Assembly (NCBI GenBank): GCA_017882045.1
Contig: JADGQF010000012.1
Coordinates: 1 to 34,554, forward strand
Direction of reading: 5' to 3'
From: Anaerolineales bacterium
GTDB lineage: Bacteria > Chloroflexota > Anaerolineae > CG2-30-64-16
DNA: 34,554 nucleotides
The notes below the pieces were generated by a model. That model saw nothing but the letters and a program-made list of their open reading frames with translations, searched no databases and was not told where the DNA came from. The position numbers and the translations under genes were made by a program. Each line of letters starts with the position of its first letter. The first letter of the stretch is position 1. Shown here in pieces: positions 23,852 to 34,554 of the stretch.

Positions 23852-25043
23852 ACAGTACGCGATCATTGATTCCACGTTGCGAGAGGGCGAGCAGTTCATC
23901 AATGCCAACTTCACGCACGAGCAGAAGGTCGAGATTGCCCGAGCCTTGGATGAATTCGGCGTCGAATGCCTCGAGCTTACTTCACCGCTGGCCTCTCCCG
24001 GCAGCGCAGAAGATGCCCGCACCATCGCACGCCTCGGCTTGAAGGCGAAGGTCCTTACGCATATTCGCTGTCAGAAGGAAGACGCGCGCGTGGCTCTCGA
24101 CACCGGTGTGGCCGGCCTCGACGTCGTCATCGGTACCTCCTCGGCCCTGCGCCGTTTCAGCCACAGCAAGAGCATCGAGGAGATCATCGATCTGGCCGCC
24201 GATGTGTTGACCTGGATAAGATCTCAGGCGCCGGATATCGTGCTGCGTTTCAGCACGGAGGACTCCTTCCGCAGCGAGGAGGCCGATCTGTTCCGTGTCT
24301 ACCTGGCGGTCGATCGCCTGGGCGTGGTGAATCGCCTGGGCATCGCCGACACGGTCGGCATCGCTTCGCCCGGACAGGTGGCGCGCATCGTCGGCACCCT
24401 GCGCCGCATGACCAAGGCGGATATTGAGTTCCACGGTCACAATGACTCCGGCTGCGCAGTCGCCAACGCTTTCGCCGCCCTCGAAGGCGGCGCGACCCAC
24501 ATCGATACTACGGTTCTCGGCATCGGCGAGCGCAACGGGATTGCTTCGCTGGGCGCCTTCATCGCCCGCATGTACACCTGGGATCGTGACCTGGTACGCC
24601 AGAAGTACCATCTGGACGGCCTGCGCGGGTTGGAGCTCCTGATAGCCGAGCTCGTCGGCGTCGATATCCCGTTCAATAACTGCATTACCGGCTACTGCGC
24701 GTTTACTCACAAGGCCGGCATCCATGCCAAGGCAATCCTCAACGCCCCGGAAACCTATGAGGCGCTCGATCCTCACGATTTCGGCGTGACCCGCTACGTC
24801 TCGATCGCCCATCGTCTGACCGGCTGGAATGCCGTCAAGGGCCGCGCTGATCAACTGGGCGTGGCTCTGAGCACCGAACAGATCAAAGCCCTTACGTTGC
24901 ACATCAAGGCCCTGGCCGACGAAAAGCGCCTGACCCTGGATGACGTGGATGATTTGCTCCGGCTCTGGGCGAACGGCCATCACGATGCGGCGACGGATTC
25001 GGCGCTCAGCCTGGCCGAAGAAACGCCCGCAGATGCCCAGTGA
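23841..25043 (+). CDS. Homocitrate synthase
   Basis: This 400-residue enzyme of the isopropylmalate-synthase superfamily condenses 2-oxoglutarate with acetyl-CoA, the first step of lysine synthesis through aminoadipate. [12 protein letters not shown] opens the barrel. FSTEDSFRS, the metal site [33 protein letters not shown] and [10 protein letters not shown] follow. No long C-terminal LeuA regulatory domain is present, unlike leuA at the end of the window, which argues for homocitrate synthase. GTG 23841 has GAGGTG upstream. The homoaconitase and homoisocitrate genes next to it support the call. Lysine feedback is usual for the family. Confidence 0.92.
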   Translation: MSLEQYAIIDSTLREGEQFINANFTHEQKVEIARALDEFGVECLELTSPLASPGSAEDARTIARLGLKAKVLTHIRCQKEDARVALDTGVAGLDVVIGTSSALRRFSHSKSIEEIIDLAADVLTWIRSQAPDIVLRFSTEDSFRSEEADLFRVYLAVDRLGVVNRLGIADTVGIASPGQVARIVGTLRRMTKADIEFHGHNDSGCAVANAFAALEGGATHIDTTVLGIGERNGIASLGAFIARMYTWDRDLVRQKYHLDGLRGLELLIAELVGVDIPFNNCITGYCAFTHKAGIHAKAILNAPETYEALDPHDFGVTRYVSIAHRLTGWNAVKGRADQLGVALSTEQIKALTLHIKALADEKRLTLDDVDDLLRLWANGHHDAATDSALSLAEETPADAQ

Positions 25044-25054
25044 TGGAGGGTTAG

Positions 25055-26395
25055 ATGGCATATACCTTCGCCGAAAAAGCCCTGGCGCGGGCCGCGGGCC
25101 TGCCGTCGGCGGTGGCCGGGCAGATCGTCGACGCCCGGCCGGATGTAGTGCTGAGCCACGATAATACGGCTGCCATCGCCCGCATCTTTCATGACCTGGG
25201 AGCCGACCGCGTGCAGCACCCGGAGCGGCTGGCGATCACTCTCGATCATGCGGTGCCGGCGCCAACCACGCAACACGCGGCCAACCATGCCGAGGTGCGC
25301 AGGTTTGTGGCCGAGCAAGGCATCCCTCACTTCTTTGAAGCGGGACGGGGCATCTGCCACCAGGTGATCAGCGAAGAGGCGCTGGTCTGGCCCGGCCAGC
25401 TTATTCTCGGCGCCGACAGTCATACCACCCACTTCGGTTGGCTGGGCGCCTTCGGGGCCGGGGTGGGCCGCAGCGAGATTGCCGCGCTCTGGGCCACGGG
25501 CGAGCTATGGCTGCGCGTGCCCGAAACGATCCTCGTCCACCTGGCGGGCCGCCTGCCGCCATGGGTCAGCGCCAAGGATCTGAGCCTGTGGGTACTGCGC
25601 CGGCTGGGTCCTGAGGCGGGCATCTATTGCGCCGTGGAGTTCGCCGGTCCCGGCATTGCCGGCCTGAGCCTCGAAAGCCGGATGGTACTGCCCAACATGA
25701 TGGCCGAGGCCGGCGTCAAGAACGCCTATGTGCCGCCGGACAGCGCCGTGTATGCCTGGCTGGCCGGCCGGGTGGCGGCGCGCACTGGGCAGCCGGAAGG
25801 CGAATGCCTGGACCGTATCGCGGCGGGTGCGCTGTTCCCCGATGCGGATGCTACCTACCTGGCTCGTCAAACCGTCGAGCTGGGGGAGCTTCAACCGTTT
25901 GTGGCCGCCCCGCACCGCCCAGACAACGTCGTGCCGGTCTCCGCGCTGGCCGGCATCCACGTGGACCAGGCCTTTCTCGGCACCTGTACTAACGCGCGCC
26001 TGGAGGACCTGAAGATCGCGGCCTCTGTGCTGCGCCGCCCGGACGGCCGGGTGCGCCATGTGGCGCCCGGCACGCGCCTCCTGGTCATCCCGGCCTCCAG
26101 CGAGGTCCTTCGGGCGGCGCTCGCCGCCGGCTACATCGAAACCTTCCTGGCCGCCGGTGGCATGATCGGCACGCCCGGCTGCGGCCCCTGCATGGGTAAT
26201 CATATGGGCGTCCCGGCCCCCGGCGAGGTCACCATCAGCAGCGCCAACCGTAACTTCCGCGGCCGCATGGGCACCGCCGAGAGCGAGGTATACCTGGCCA
26301 GCCCGGCGGTGGTGGCCGCCAGCGCGGTGGCGGGCCACATAGTCGATCCACGCGCAGTGGTAGAAACTGGAGATGATGCCGAATGGGGAGCCTGA
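25055..26395 (+). CDS. Homoaconitase large subunit
   Basis: This 446-residue iron-sulfur dehydratase subunit isomerises homocitrate to homoisocitrate together with the small subunit next door. [11 protein letters not shown] opens it; [24 protein letters not shown] carries conserved active-site residues. The three cluster ligands are in GTCTNAR (Cys) and CGPCMGN (two Cys), and [13 protein letters not shown] follows. The LeuC-type family is split between isopropylmalate and homoaconitate enzymes. A separate leuC starts at the end of the window, so this copy belongs to lysine. ATG 25055 has GGAGGG upstream. It overlaps the small-subunit gene by 13 bases. Confidence 0.92.
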   Translation: MAYTFAEKALARAAGLPSAVAGQIVDARPDVVLSHDNTAAIARIFHDLGADRVQHPERLAITLDHAVPAPTTQHAANHAEVRRFVAEQGIPHFFEAGRGICHQVISEEALVWPGQLILGADSHTTHFGWLGAFGAGVGRSEIAALWATGELWLRVPETILVHLAGRLPPWVSAKDLSLWVLRRLGPEAGIYCAVEFAGPGIAGLSLESRMVLPNMMAEAGVKNAYVPPDSAVYAWLAGRVAARTGQPEGECLDRIAAGALFPDADATYLARQTVELGELQPFVAAPHRPDNVVPVSALAGIHVDQAFLGTCTNARLEDLKIAASVLRRPDGRVRHVAPGTRLLVIPASSEVLRAALAAGYIETFLAAGGMIGTPGCGPCMGNHMGVPAPGEVTISSANRNFRGRMGTAESEVYLASPAVVAASAVAGHIVDPRAVVETGDDAEWGA

Positions 26396-26928
26396 TCCAG
26401 GGTCCAGAAGCGAAGGTCCAGCATCTGACGGGCCGCGTCTGGAAATACGGCGACGACGTCAATACCGACGTCATCTTTCCGGGCAAGTACACGTACACGC
26501 TGACCGATCCCGAGCAGATGGCGCAGCATGCGCTCGAAGACCTTGATACTGCTTTCGCCGGCGCCGTCCGCCCCGGCGATATCATCGTGGCCGGCCGCAA
26601 CTGGGGCTGCGGCTCGAGCCGTGAGCAGGCCGTGACCTGCCTGGTGGCGGCAGGCGTGCGGGCGATCGTCGCCGTGTCCTTCGCCCGTATCTTCTTTCGC
26701 AACGCAGTCAACAACGGTCTGTTGCCCGTTGTCTGCCCGGAGGCAGTGAGTGCGATCCCGCCCGGCTCGATCGTCAGCGTAAACCTGCAGACTTGCCGGG
26801 TGCTCTACGGCGAGCGAGCCTTCATTTTTCCGCCCCTCTCGCCTTCGCTCTTGCAGATCATCGAGGCGGGCGGGCTGATCCCCATGCTCAAGAGGAAGTA
26901 TGCCGCTAATCTGTCTGATCCCAGGTGA
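26383..26928 (+). CDS. Homoaconitase small subunit
   Basis: This 181-residue swivelling subunit completes homoaconitase. [33 protein letters not shown] and [16 protein letters not shown] are the LeuD-type signatures. The loop after FPGKY reads TYTLTDPEQ, and loops here set substrate size in this family, but I cannot assign specificity from it alone. ATG 26383 lies within the end of the large-subunit gene, a common coupling. The gene overlaps the dehydrogenase gene by 29 bases. Confidence 0.91.
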   Translation: MGSLIQGPEAKVQHLTGRVWKYGDDVNTDVIFPGKYTYTLTDPEQMAQHALEDLDTAFAGAVRPGDIIVAGRNWGCGSSREQAVTCLVAAGVRAIVAVSFARIFFRNAVNNGLLPVVCPEAVSAIPPGSIVSVNLQTCRVLYGERAFIFPPLSPSLLQIIEAGGLIPMLKRKYAANLSDPR

Positions 26929-27931
26929 TGGTATCGGCCGGGAGGTCGTCCCCGCCGCGGCCCAGGTGCTGGCCGCGGTCCAGCCGGATCTGCGCTTCGT
27001 CGAGGCTGACGCGGGGTGGGATTGCTTTCAACGCAGCGGCAGCGCGTTGCCCGACGCGACCCGCGCGGCCGTCGGATCGGCGGATGCTACGCTCTTCGGC
27101 GCAACCCAATCTCCCAGTGGGCCGGTGGCAGGTTATGCCAGCCCGATCCTCGCGCTGCGGCGCAGCTTCGATCTCTATGCTAACCTGCGCCCGGTGAACA
27201 CGCTTCTGCCCGGCCAGCCCAAGGTGGATCTGTTGATCGTGCGCGAGAACACGGAGGGTCTGTACAGCGGCCGGGAACATCGTGAGGGAGATACGGCGAT
27301 CGCCGAACGGGTGATAACCCGCCCGGCCAGTGAACGCATCGCGCGTGTCGCCTTTGAGCAAGCCCGCCTGCGCGCGCAGGCGCGGCTCGCAGCCGGAGAG
27401 GCGTCCTCGCCCTCCGCCACCGTCACCATCGTGCACAAAGCCAACGTCTTGAAGCTGAGCGACGGCCTGTTCCGCGAGACCTGCCTGGGCGTGGCCGCTG
27501 AGTATCCCGACATCCGTGTGAAGGAAATGCTGGTCGACGCGGCTGCCATGTGGCTGGTCAAGGAACCGGCCCGTTTCGACGTGCTGGTTACTACGAACCT
27601 GTTCGGCGATATTCTGTCGGACCTGGCGGCGGGCCTGGTCGGCGGCCTGGGCGCCGCACCTTCGGCCAACGTCGGGGCCGGGCCGGTGGCCGTCTTCGAG
27701 CCGGTGCACGGCAGCGCCCCCGACATCGCGGGCCGGGGGATCGCCAATCCACTGGGCGCGGTCCTCAGCGCGGCGTTGCTCCTCGAGCATATCGGCCGGG
27801 GCGCAGCGGCGCGGCGCGTCAGGCGGGCGGTAACGAGGTCGCTGGCCGGCGGCACGCTGACGCCGGACCTGGGCGGCGCGGCCACGACCGGGCAGGTAGT
27901 CGCCGCGGTCCTGCAGGGTCTGGAGGACTGA
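26900..27931 (+). CDS. Homoisocitrate dehydrogenase
   Basis: This 343-residue beta-decarboxylating dehydrogenase makes 2-oxoadipate. [17 protein letters not shown] opens it. [45 protein letters not shown] with the catalytic Lys, [19 protein letters not shown] with the metal Asp, and [13 protein letters not shown], the cofactor loop, follow. The segment [19 protein letters not shown] corresponds to the helix that decides between isocitrate, isopropylmalate and homoisocitrate. Context selects homoisocitrate. ATG 26900 has AAGAGGAAG upstream. With the preceding genes it gives every step from 2-oxoglutarate to 2-oxoadipate; the aminotransferase to aminoadipate is not in the window. Confidence 0.92.
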   Translation: MPLICLIPGDGIGREVVPAAAQVLAAVQPDLRFVEADAGWDCFQRSGSALPDATRAAVGSADATLFGATQSPSGPVAGYASPILALRRSFDLYANLRPVNTLLPGQPKVDLLIVRENTEGLYSGREHREGDTAIAERVITRPASERIARVAFEQARLRAQARLAAGEASSPSATVTIVHKANVLKLSDGLFRETCLGVAAEYPDIRVKEMLVDAAAMWLVKEPARFDVLVTTNLFGDILSDLAAGLVGGLGAAPSANVGAGPVAVFEPVHGSAPDIAGRGIANPLGAVLSAALLLEHIGRGAAARRVRRAVTRSLAGGTLTPDLGGAATTGQVVAAVLQGLED

Positions 27932-27938
27932 TTTGCTG

Positions 27939-29018
27939 ATGCTAGAAGATGAAGGGCTGCGTTTGCTGCAGGACCTGGTAGCCATCCCCTCGCTTTCCGG
28001 CCAGGAGGCCGCGGCCAGCGCTTTCCTGGTGGACTGGATGGCGGCGCATGGCTTCCGGGCCTTCGTCGATCCCGCGGGCAATGCCGTCGGTGTGTTGGAA
28101 GGCGGCCCGGGCGCGGCGGACGAGCCGGCCAGAGAAATCCTGCTGCTAGGGCACATCGACACTGTGCCGGGCCGCCTGCCGGTGATGGTCCGGGACGGCA
28201 AGCTCTACGGACGCGGCGCGGTGGACGCCAAGGGTCCGCTGGCGGCCTTTGCCACAGCAGCAGCCCAGGCGGGAGCGCAGCCAGGCTGGCGCATCGTCGT
28301 CGCCGGCGCGGTGGAAGAGGAGGCGGCCACATCCAGGGGCGCGCGCTACCTTGCGCCACAGCACCGTCCGGCCCTGGCGGTCATCGGCGAACCCAGCGGC
28401 TGGCAGCGGGTCACCGTGGGATACAAAGGGCGGCTGCTGGCCGACGCGACGGTGCGCCAGGCTATCTCTCATCGCAGCGGGCGCCTTCCGAGCGCCTGCG
28501 AGCTGGCAGTTTCTTTCTGGAACCGGGTAGAGGCCCACCTGGGCGAGTGGAATGCCGGGCGCGAGCGCGCCTGGGACCAGGTGTTGCCCGCGTTGTTCGG
28601 CTTTGCTTCAAGCGATGATGGTTTGGTCGAGGAAGCGCGCCTTAAGGTTGGCTTCCGTCTCCCGCCAGATATGGGGCCTGAGGAACTGAAACCCGTCCTG
28701 CAAGGCTTGGCCGGCAGTATTGCCCTGTCGTTTCGCGGCGAGGAATCGGCCTACCAGGCGGAGAAAGACAGCCCACTCGCCCGCGCCTTTCTGAGGGCGA
28801 TCCGCGAGCAGGGCGGCCGGCCCGGTTTCCTGCTGAAGACCGGCACGTCGGACATGAATGTGGTTGGACCGCTTTGGCGCTGCCCGATCCTTGCCTACGG
28901 ACCGGGCGACAGCAGCCTGGACCACACACCCGAGGAGCACATCGACCTGCAGGAGTGGGCTCAGGGTGTCGGTGTGCTGGCCTATGTTCTGCGCTCGCTC
29001 GGTGAAAGGGGCGGGTAA
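27939..29018 (+). CDS. lysK: LysW-lysine/ornithine hydrolase
   Basis: This 359-residue M20-family metallopeptidase releases lysine (or ornithine) from Lys[11 protein letters not shown] and [14 protein letters not shown] carry the first metal-binding His and Asp. [16 protein letters not shown] holds the catalytic Glu pair and IGEPSGW the following ligand. [11 protein letters not shown] and [18 protein letters not shown] with the last His end the core. ATG 27939 is chosen; TTG 27933 is better spaced from GGAGG (6 bases) and cannot be excluded. It is the last lysine gene, and a new promoter lies 60 bp downstream. Confidence 0.92.
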   Translation: MLEDEGLRLLQDLVAIPSLSGQEAAASAFLVDWMAAHGFRAFVDPAGNAVGVLEGGPGAADEPAREILLLGHIDTVPGRLPVMVRDGKLYGRGAVDAKGPLAAFATAAAQAGAQPGWRIVVAGAVEEEAATSRGARYLAPQHRPALAVIGEPSGWQRVTVGYKGRLLADATVRQAISHRSGRLPSACELAVSFWNRVEAHLGEWNAGRERAWDQVLPALFGFASSDDGLVEEARLKVGFRLPPDMGPEELKPVLQGLAGSIALSFRGEESAYQAEKDSPLARAFLRAIREQGGRPGFLLKTGTSDMNVVGPLWRCPILAYGPGDSSLDHTPEEHIDLQEWAQGVGVLAYVLRSLGERGG

Positions 29019-29077
29019 GCTGTTCCGGATGCGGCTCTGCAAGCCCTGGCAGGCGCCCGTTCTGCGTGAAACTCCAT

Positions 29078-29106
29078 TTGACAGATGCAAAATACTATGT
29101 TAACAT
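29078..29106 (+). promoter_or_regulatory. Promoter of the branched-chain operon
   Basis: TTGACA (29078-29083), a 17-bp spacer, and TAACAT (29101-29106; four of six matches). Transcription would start near 29113, about 37 nt before the leader ORF. Confidence 0.75.
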
Positions 29107-29149
29107 CCCGAGCGGTAACGTAAGGCACGTAAGATGAGGATATGAACTG

Positions 29150-29236
29150 ATGCAGTTCTATGGCCTGGTAATCGTTCTTATTAGCGTGCTCCTAAGCCTG
29201 TCGCTTATGGAGCCACTACCTGTTGGGAGGACGTAG
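29150..29236 (+). CDS. Branched-chain leader peptide (ilv attenuator), 28 aa
   Basis: ATG 29150 has GAGGA nine bases upstream and opens a 28-codon ORF missing from the track. Residues 6-23 include LVIVLISVLLSLSL: in the whole peptide seven Leu, four Val and two Ile, 13 of 28 residues. It ends at TAG 29234, 35 nt before a terminator and 170 nt before ilvB. This is the pattern of IlvL/LeuL-type leaders that report on charged tRNA-Leu, -Val and -Ile. A short membrane peptide would look similar, but the RNA pairings below favour attenuation. Confidence 0.8.
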   Translation: MQFYGLVIVLISVLLSLSLMEPLPVGRT

Positions 29237-29284
29237 GCCAGACCGTAACCGCCGCCAAGCTGACGAGCCAGGGGCCTCCCAACA
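29188..29284 (+). promoter_or_regulatory. Branched-chain attenuator: leader hairpin and 10-bp antiterminator
   Basis: TGTTGGGAGG (29221-29230, the last sense codons of the leader ORF) is the exact reverse complement of CCTCCCAACA (29275-29284), which is the 5' arm and loop of the terminator. While the ribosome stalls in the Leu/Val/Ile codons this pairing can form and stop termination. A ribosome at TAG 29234 covers it. A further hairpin inside the ORF pairs GCTCCTAAGC (29188-29197) with GCTTA-t-GGAGC (29203-29213) and may act as a pause site. Confidence 0.8.
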
Positions 29285-29301
29285 AGGGAGGCCCTTTTTC
29301 T
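29272..29301 (+). terminator. Branched-chain attenuator terminator
   Basis: GGGCCTCCC pairs perfectly with GGGAGGCCC around AACAA and is followed by TTTTTCTT. Its 5' arm is shared with the antiterminator above. Confidence 0.92.
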
Positions 29302-29341
29302 TGCCTGATATTGTCTGCAGCTTGCATGCTGCCGGGTAAAG

Positions 29342-29380
29342 GCGCCCACCGGACCCTGTTTTGGTTGGGCGCGTTTTCTT
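29342..29380 (+). terminator. Second terminator before ilvB
   Basis: GCGCCCACC (29342-29350) pairs with GG-t-TGGGCGC (29363-29372), nine pairs with one bulge and a 12-nt loop, followed by GTTTTCTT. It lies 48 nt after the first terminator and 25 nt before ilvB. I see no convincing second leader ORF for it. Confidence 0.7.
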
Positions 29381-29404
29381 AATCCGGACTCATAAGGGGA
29401 TTAG

Positions 29405-31126
29405 ATGAGGCAAAGAAAGAGTGGGGCGCAGATCGTGTGGGAGAGCATGCTTCACGAAGGCGTCGACGTTGTCTTCGGCTTGCCCGGTGGCGCAACCCTG
29501 CCCATTTACGACGCGCTGGCCAAGTATCACTATCCGATCCGCCACGTCCTCGTGACCCATGAACAGGGCGCGGCTCACATGGCCGACGGTTACGCGCGCG
29601 CGAGTGGGCGGGTGGGGGTCTGCCTGGCCACTTCGGGTCCCGGCGCCACGAACCTGGTCACCGGACTGGCGACGGCTTTTATGGACTCTTCACCCGTGGT
29701 CGCCATCACCGGCCAGGTGTCGACCGCTTTGCTGGGGCGAGATGGCTTCCAGGAGGCGGACATGCAGGGGGTCAGCCTGCCGGTGACCAAGCACAACTAC
29801 TTGATCACCAAGATTCAGGACCTCCCCGATGCCCTCAAAGAAGCCTTCTACATCGCCCGCACCGGGCGACCCGGCCCGGTCGTCGTAGACATCGCCAAAG
29901 ATGTGCAGCAAGCTGAAATGGAGCTGGAATATCCCACCTCGGTGAACTTGCCCGGTTACGACCCTGCCCTGAGCGCGGCCGATCCTAAGGCCATCGCTCG
30001 TGCGGCCCGGCTCATCAACGATGCCGAACGGCCGGTGATCATCGCCGGCCAGGGGGTGCTGATCGCGAAGGCGACCGCAGAACTGCGCCAGCTTGTCGAA
30101 AAGGCCAACATCCCCGTCGCGACCAGCCTGTTGGGCATCGGCACCCTGCCTGCCACGCACCCACTTTCGATGGGTATGGGCGGGATGCACGGCGAGGCTT
30201 ACACCAACTATGCAATCCAGGAATGCGATATCCTGGTGGCCATCGGTTCCCGGTTGGACGACCGTTTGACGGGTGCTTTCAGCAGCTTCGCGCCGAAGGC
30301 GCGCATCATCCATATCGACCTCGATCCCGCGGAAGTGGGCAAGACGATGACCATCGACACACCGGTCATCGGGGACGCCTTGCTGACGCTGCGCGAACTC
30401 ATCCCCCTGGTCGAGCCCAAGAGGCACCCGGACTGGTTGGCCCAGATCGCCGAATGGCGCGGCGACACCGACCGGCGCGACGTGCTGGCGCGTGAGGCGG
30501 ACGAACTCGTCCCCCCTTTCATCATGCGCGAGCTGTGGTACCAGACCGACGAGGGCAACTGCATCGTGGTCACCGATGTCGGCCAACACCAGATGTGGGA
30601 GGCCCAGTATTTCCCGCACATCCATCCGCGCAGCCTGATCACCTCCGGCGGCCTGGGCACCATGGGCTTCGCTCTGCCGGCGGCCATCGGCGCGCAGATG
30701 AGCCGGCCCGACGAGGAAGTGTGGGTGGTGGCGGGCGACGGCGGTTTCCAGATGACCATGCCGGAGCTGTCCACCGTGGTTGCCGAGGAGCTGCCGATCA
30801 AGATCGCGATCATCAACAATGGCTACCTGGGGATGGTGCGCCAGTGGCAGGACATCTTCTATGAACAGCGCTACGCCGGCACGCCGCTCTTCAATCCCGA
30901 TTTCGTGAAGATCGCCGATGCCTACTGCATCCCGGCCGTAACCGTTTCTCACAAGGAGGATGTGGACGGTGCGATCCAGCAGGCGCGCGCTCACAAGGGA
31001 CCGTTCCTGATCAACTTCAAGGTCGATCCGTTCACCAATGTGTATCCGATGGTGGCGCCGGGCAGAAGCAATGCCGATATGATCCGCCGGCCGCTGCCGG
31101 ACATGCCCAACGCAGAAGAGGCGTGA
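29405..31126 (+). CDS. ilvB: Acetolactate synthase large (catalytic) subunit
   Basis: This 573-residue thiamine-diphosphate enzyme makes acetolactate and acetohydroxybutyrate, the common first reaction for valine, leucine and isoleucine. [16 protein letters not shown] and the catalytic Glu in [17 protein letters not shown] open it. [26 protein letters not shown] and [17 protein letters not shown] follow. The C-terminal cofactor site has [16 protein letters not shown] and [15 protein letters not shown] 29405 has AAGGGG upstream and follows two leader terminators. The regulatory subunit is next door, so this is a biosynthetic rather than catabolic enzyme. Confidence 0.96.
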   Translation: MRQRKSGAQIVWESMLHEGVDVVFGLPGGATLPIYDALAKYHYPIRHVLVTHEQGAAHMADGYARASGRVGVCLATSGPGATNLVTGLATAFMDSSPVVAITGQVSTALLGRDGFQEADMQGVSLPVTKHNYLITKIQDLPDALKEAFYIARTGRPGPVVVDIAKDVQQAEMELEYPTSVNLPGYDPALSAADPKAIARAARLINDAERPVIIAGQGVLIAKATAELRQLVEKANIPVATSLLGIGTLPATHPLSMGMGGMHGEAYTNYAIQECDILVAIGSRLDDRLTGAFSSFAPKARIIHIDLDPAEVGKTMTIDTPVIGDALLTLRELIPLVEPKRHPDWLAQIAEWRGDTDRRDVLAREADELVPPFIMRELWYQTDEGNCIVVTDVGQHQMWEAQYFPHIHPRSLITSGGLGTMGFALPAAIGAQMSRPDEEVWVVAGDGGFQMTMPELSTVVAEELPIKIAIINNGYLGMVRQWQDIFYEQRYAGTPLFNPDFVKIADAYCIPAVTVSHKEDVDGAIQQARAHKGPFLINFKVDPFTNVYPMVAPGRSNADMIRRPLPDMPNAEEA

Positions 31127-31131
31127 CAACT

Positions 31132-32707
<1,576 letters not shown>

Positions 32708-32736
32708 GGGGATCGAGAGAAGGGGAGAAGCTTTCT

Positions 32737-34380
32737 ATGAGCCATCCTGACGATGCCGTACTGATCTTTGATACTACCTTGCGCGATGGGGAGCAGTCGC
32801 CGGGCGCGACCCTGAACGTCGACGAGAAGCTGGAGATCGCCCATCAACTGTCGCGCCTGGGTGTCGATATCTGCGAGGCGGGCTTCCCGATCGCATCGCC
32901 GGGCGATTTCGAGGCCGTACGGCGCATCGCCCAGGAAGTCGGCCCGCTGACGGAGGGGCGCAAATCCGGCCAGCCGATGGTCATCGCCGGGCTGGCGCGC
33001 GCGAACAAGCCGGACATCGCGCGCGCCTACGAGGCCGTCAAGGCGGCGCCCCGCCACCGCATCCACACTTTCCTCGCCACCAGCGATATTCATCTGCAGT
33101 TCAAGCTTAAGATCGACCGCGAGGAATGCATCCAGCGGGCGATCGAAGCGGTGACCCACGCCAGCGGCCTGTGCGATGACGTTGAGTTCTCGCCTGAGGA
33201 CGCCGGGCGCTCCGATGCGCAGTTCTTGACGGTGGTGCTTGGCGAGGTCATCAAGGCCGGCGCGACGACGCTGAACATTCCGGACACTGTCGGTTATACT
33301 ACCCCTGAGGAGTACGGTCGGCTGATCGAGTACCTCATCTCGCATACACCCGGCGCCGAGCGCGTCGTATGGTCGGTGCATTGCCACGACGACCTGGGAT
33401 TGGCAACGGCCAATACCCTGGCCGGCGTGCGTGCCGGTGCACGCCAGGTGGAGGTAACCGTCAACGGCATCGGCGAGCGGGCCGGTAACACCTCACTCGA
33501 AGAGGTGGTGATGGCCATCGCTACCCGGCCGCAGGTCTTTGGCTTGCACACCGACATCGATACAACGCAGCTCACACGTACCAGTCGTATGGTCAGTGCC
33601 TATACCGGCATGGTCGTGCAGCCGAACAAGGCAATTGTCGGCGCCAACGCGTTCGCCCACGAGGCCGGCATTCACCAGGACGGCATGCTCAAGAGCAGCC
33701 TGACCTATGAGATCATGCGTCCGGAGACTGTGGGTCTGTTGTCCTCCCGCCTGGTGCTTGGCAAACACTCGGGACGCCATGCGTTTCGCTCGCATCTCAA
33801 CGATCTGGGCTATGCCGACCTGTCGGACAAGGATGTTAACCTGGCCTTCGAGCGCTTCAAGCGTCTGTGTGACATGAAGAAGATCGTCACCGATGCGGAC
33901 ATCGAGGCCATCATCGCCGACGAGATCTACCAGCCGCGCGAAGTGTGGCGCTTGAATCACATCCAGGTTTCCTGCGGCGACCACAGCATTCCGACTGCCA
34001 CAGTCAACCTGATGGGGCCGGATGGTAAGGTGTACGAGGACGCGGCCCTGGGCTCCGGGCCGGTCGATGCCGTCTACAAGGCGATCAACCGCGTTGTTGG
34101 CGTCGTCAATACGCTGACCGAGTTCAGCATCAAGGCCGTCACCGAGGGGATCGACGCTGTGGGTGAGGTGACCATTCGCATTCAGCCGCACAACGGCGAT
34201 CGCGATGAGGTGGTCAACCCGCAGACCGGCCAATCGTTCGCCCGCACTTTCAGCGGCCACGGAGCTGATAACGATATCATCGTCGCCGCAGCACGTGCCT
34301 ACATGAGCGCGCTGAACAAGATGCTGACGGCACGCGAGGAAAAGGGTGCTAATGAGCGTCAAACCGCAAACGCTGTTTGA
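32737..34380 (+). CDS. leuA: 2-isopropylmalate synthase
   Basis: This 547-residue enzyme makes 2-isopropylmalate from 2-oxoisovalerate and acetyl-CoA, the first committed step to leucine. [17 protein letters not shown] opens the barrel. [42 protein letters not shown], the metal site [13 protein letters not shown] and [17 protein letters not shown] follow, then [12 protein letters not shown]. The C-terminal regulatory domain (about 400-530), with [15 protein letters not shown], normally binds leucine. ATG 32737 has GGGGAGAAG upstream; the track's start at 32572 lies in ilvC. It overlaps leuC by 29 bases. Confidence 0.96.
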   Translation: MSHPDDAVLIFDTTLRDGEQSPGATLNVDEKLEIAHQLSRLGVDICEAGFPIASPGDFEAVRRIAQEVGPLTEGRKSGQPMVIAGLARANKPDIARAYEAVKAAPRHRIHTFLATSDIHLQFKLKIDREECIQRAIEAVTHASGLCDDVEFSPEDAGRSDAQFLTVVLGEVIKAGATTLNIPDTVGYTTPEEYGRLIEYLISHTPGAERVVWSVHCHDDLGLATANTLAGVRAGARQVEVTVNGIGERAGNTSLEEVVMAIATRPQVFGLHTDIDTTQLTRTSRMVSAYTGMVVQPNKAIVGANAFAHEAGIHQDGMLKSSLTYEIMRPETVGLLSSRLVLGKHSGRHAFRSHLNDLGYADLSDKDVNLAFERFKRLCDMKKIVTDADIEAIIADEIYQPREVWRLNHIQVSCGDHSIPTATVNLMGPDGKVYEDAALGSGPVDAVYKAINRVVGVVNTLTEFSIKAVTEGIDAVGEVTIRIQPHNGDRDEVVNPQTGQSFARTFSGHGADNDIIVAAARAYMSALNKMLTAREEKGANERQTANAV

Positions 34381-34554
34381 GAAGATTTGGGCTGCCCACG
34401 TCGTCCACGAGGAGCCGGGCAGCCCGCCAGTCCTATACATCGACCTGCACCTGGTGCATGAAGTCACCTCACCCCAGGCTTTTCAGGGCTTGCGTGAGCG
34501 CGGACTGAAGTTGCGCCGGCCCGGCCAGACGGTGGCGACGATGGACCACAGCAC
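34352..34554 (+). CDS. leuC: 3-isopropylmalate dehydratase large subunit, N-terminal part (cut by window end)
   Basis: The visible 67 codons, from ATG 34352 (AAGGG upstream), read [12 protein letters not shown], then [20 protein letters not shown] and VATMDHS. This is the highly conserved start of LeuC, which isomerises isopropylmalate with LeuD. It differs from the homoaconitase large subunit in region 4, so the genome has both. The gene overlaps the end of leuA by 29 bases and runs off the window; leuD presumably follows. Confidence 0.95.
   Translation, partial: MSVKPQTLFEKIWAAHVVHEEPGSPPVLYIDLHLVHEVTSPQAFQGLRERGLKLRRPGQTVATMDHS

Noticed and set aside
27365-27382. 18-bp palindrome CGCCTGCGCGCGCAGGCG in the homoisocitrate dehydrogenase gene
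   Set aside because: Short, loop-less and Ala/Arg codon-rich; expected occasionally in high-GC coding DNA.
29326-29382. Second leader ORF (MLPGKGAHRTLFWLGAFS) over the second ilv terminator
   Set aside because: No ribosome-binding site, it overlaps the terminator stem itself, and it is not enriched in branched-chain codons.
29113-29404. T-box before ilvB
   Set aside because: No GGTGGNACCGCG-type sequence and no stem I signature are present; the Leu/Val/Ile-rich leader ORF explains the terminator.

Overview
The window is a high-GC bacterial chromosome segment, most likely from the Chloroflexota (Anaerolineae/Caldilineae-like), although no marker gene proves it. The inference rests on three things: LysW-carrier (aminoadipate) lysine synthesis, a Trp T-box, and a Gram-positive-type LexA box. 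Deinococcus-Thermus is the main alternative.

Region 1 (1-2.95 kb) is accessory DNA. It holds the 3' end of an ImmA/IrrE metallopeptidase gene, about 850 bp of mostly non-coding DNA with hairpins and two probable gene relics, and a DUF3987-like mobile-element protein. The promoter of that last gene contains a near-perfect SOS box. A GTCC-rich short-repeat tract follows it.

Region 2 (2.97-6.36 kb) is an aromatic entry operon: an AroH-type chorismate mutase fused to prephenate dehydratase, DAHP synthase (aroF) and prephenate dehydrogenase (tyrA). It is preceded by an unannotated 34-codon leader ORF with a Phe-x-x-Phe-Tyr-Tyr-Trp run and a full set of mutually exclusive hairpins.

Region 3 (6.4-19.16 kb) is trpEGDCFBA-aroA-aroE-aroC-aroKB-aroQ, mostly with 4-bp overlaps. 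It lies behind its own promoter and a T-box leader with specifier UGG (Trp). With aroF, the shikimate pathway and all chorismate branches are complete except for the aromatic aminotransferase.

Region 4 (19.2-29.02 kb) is a complete-looking LysW lysine operon: lysW-lysX-lysY-lysZ-lysJ, homocitrate synthase, homoaconitase large and small subunits, homoisocitrate dehydrogenase and lysK. Only the aminoadipate aminotransferase is missing. Its leader starts from a consensus promoter and appears to hold two attenuators in series, each with a short ORF containing Lys codons.

Region 5 (29.08 kb to the end) is the branched-chain operon ilvB-ilvN-ilvC-leuA-leuC (leuC cut by the window edge). It sits behind a 28-codon leader ORF rich in Leu, Val and Ile, with an exact 10-bp antiterminator and two successive terminators.

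The most interesting content is therefore the regulation: one 26-kb amino-acid supercluster in which each block is controlled by premature termination. Peptide-coupled attenuators serve Phe/Tyr/Trp, Lys and Leu/Val/Ile, and a tRNA-binding T-box serves Trp. All pairings were worked out by eye; no folding or database search was run.
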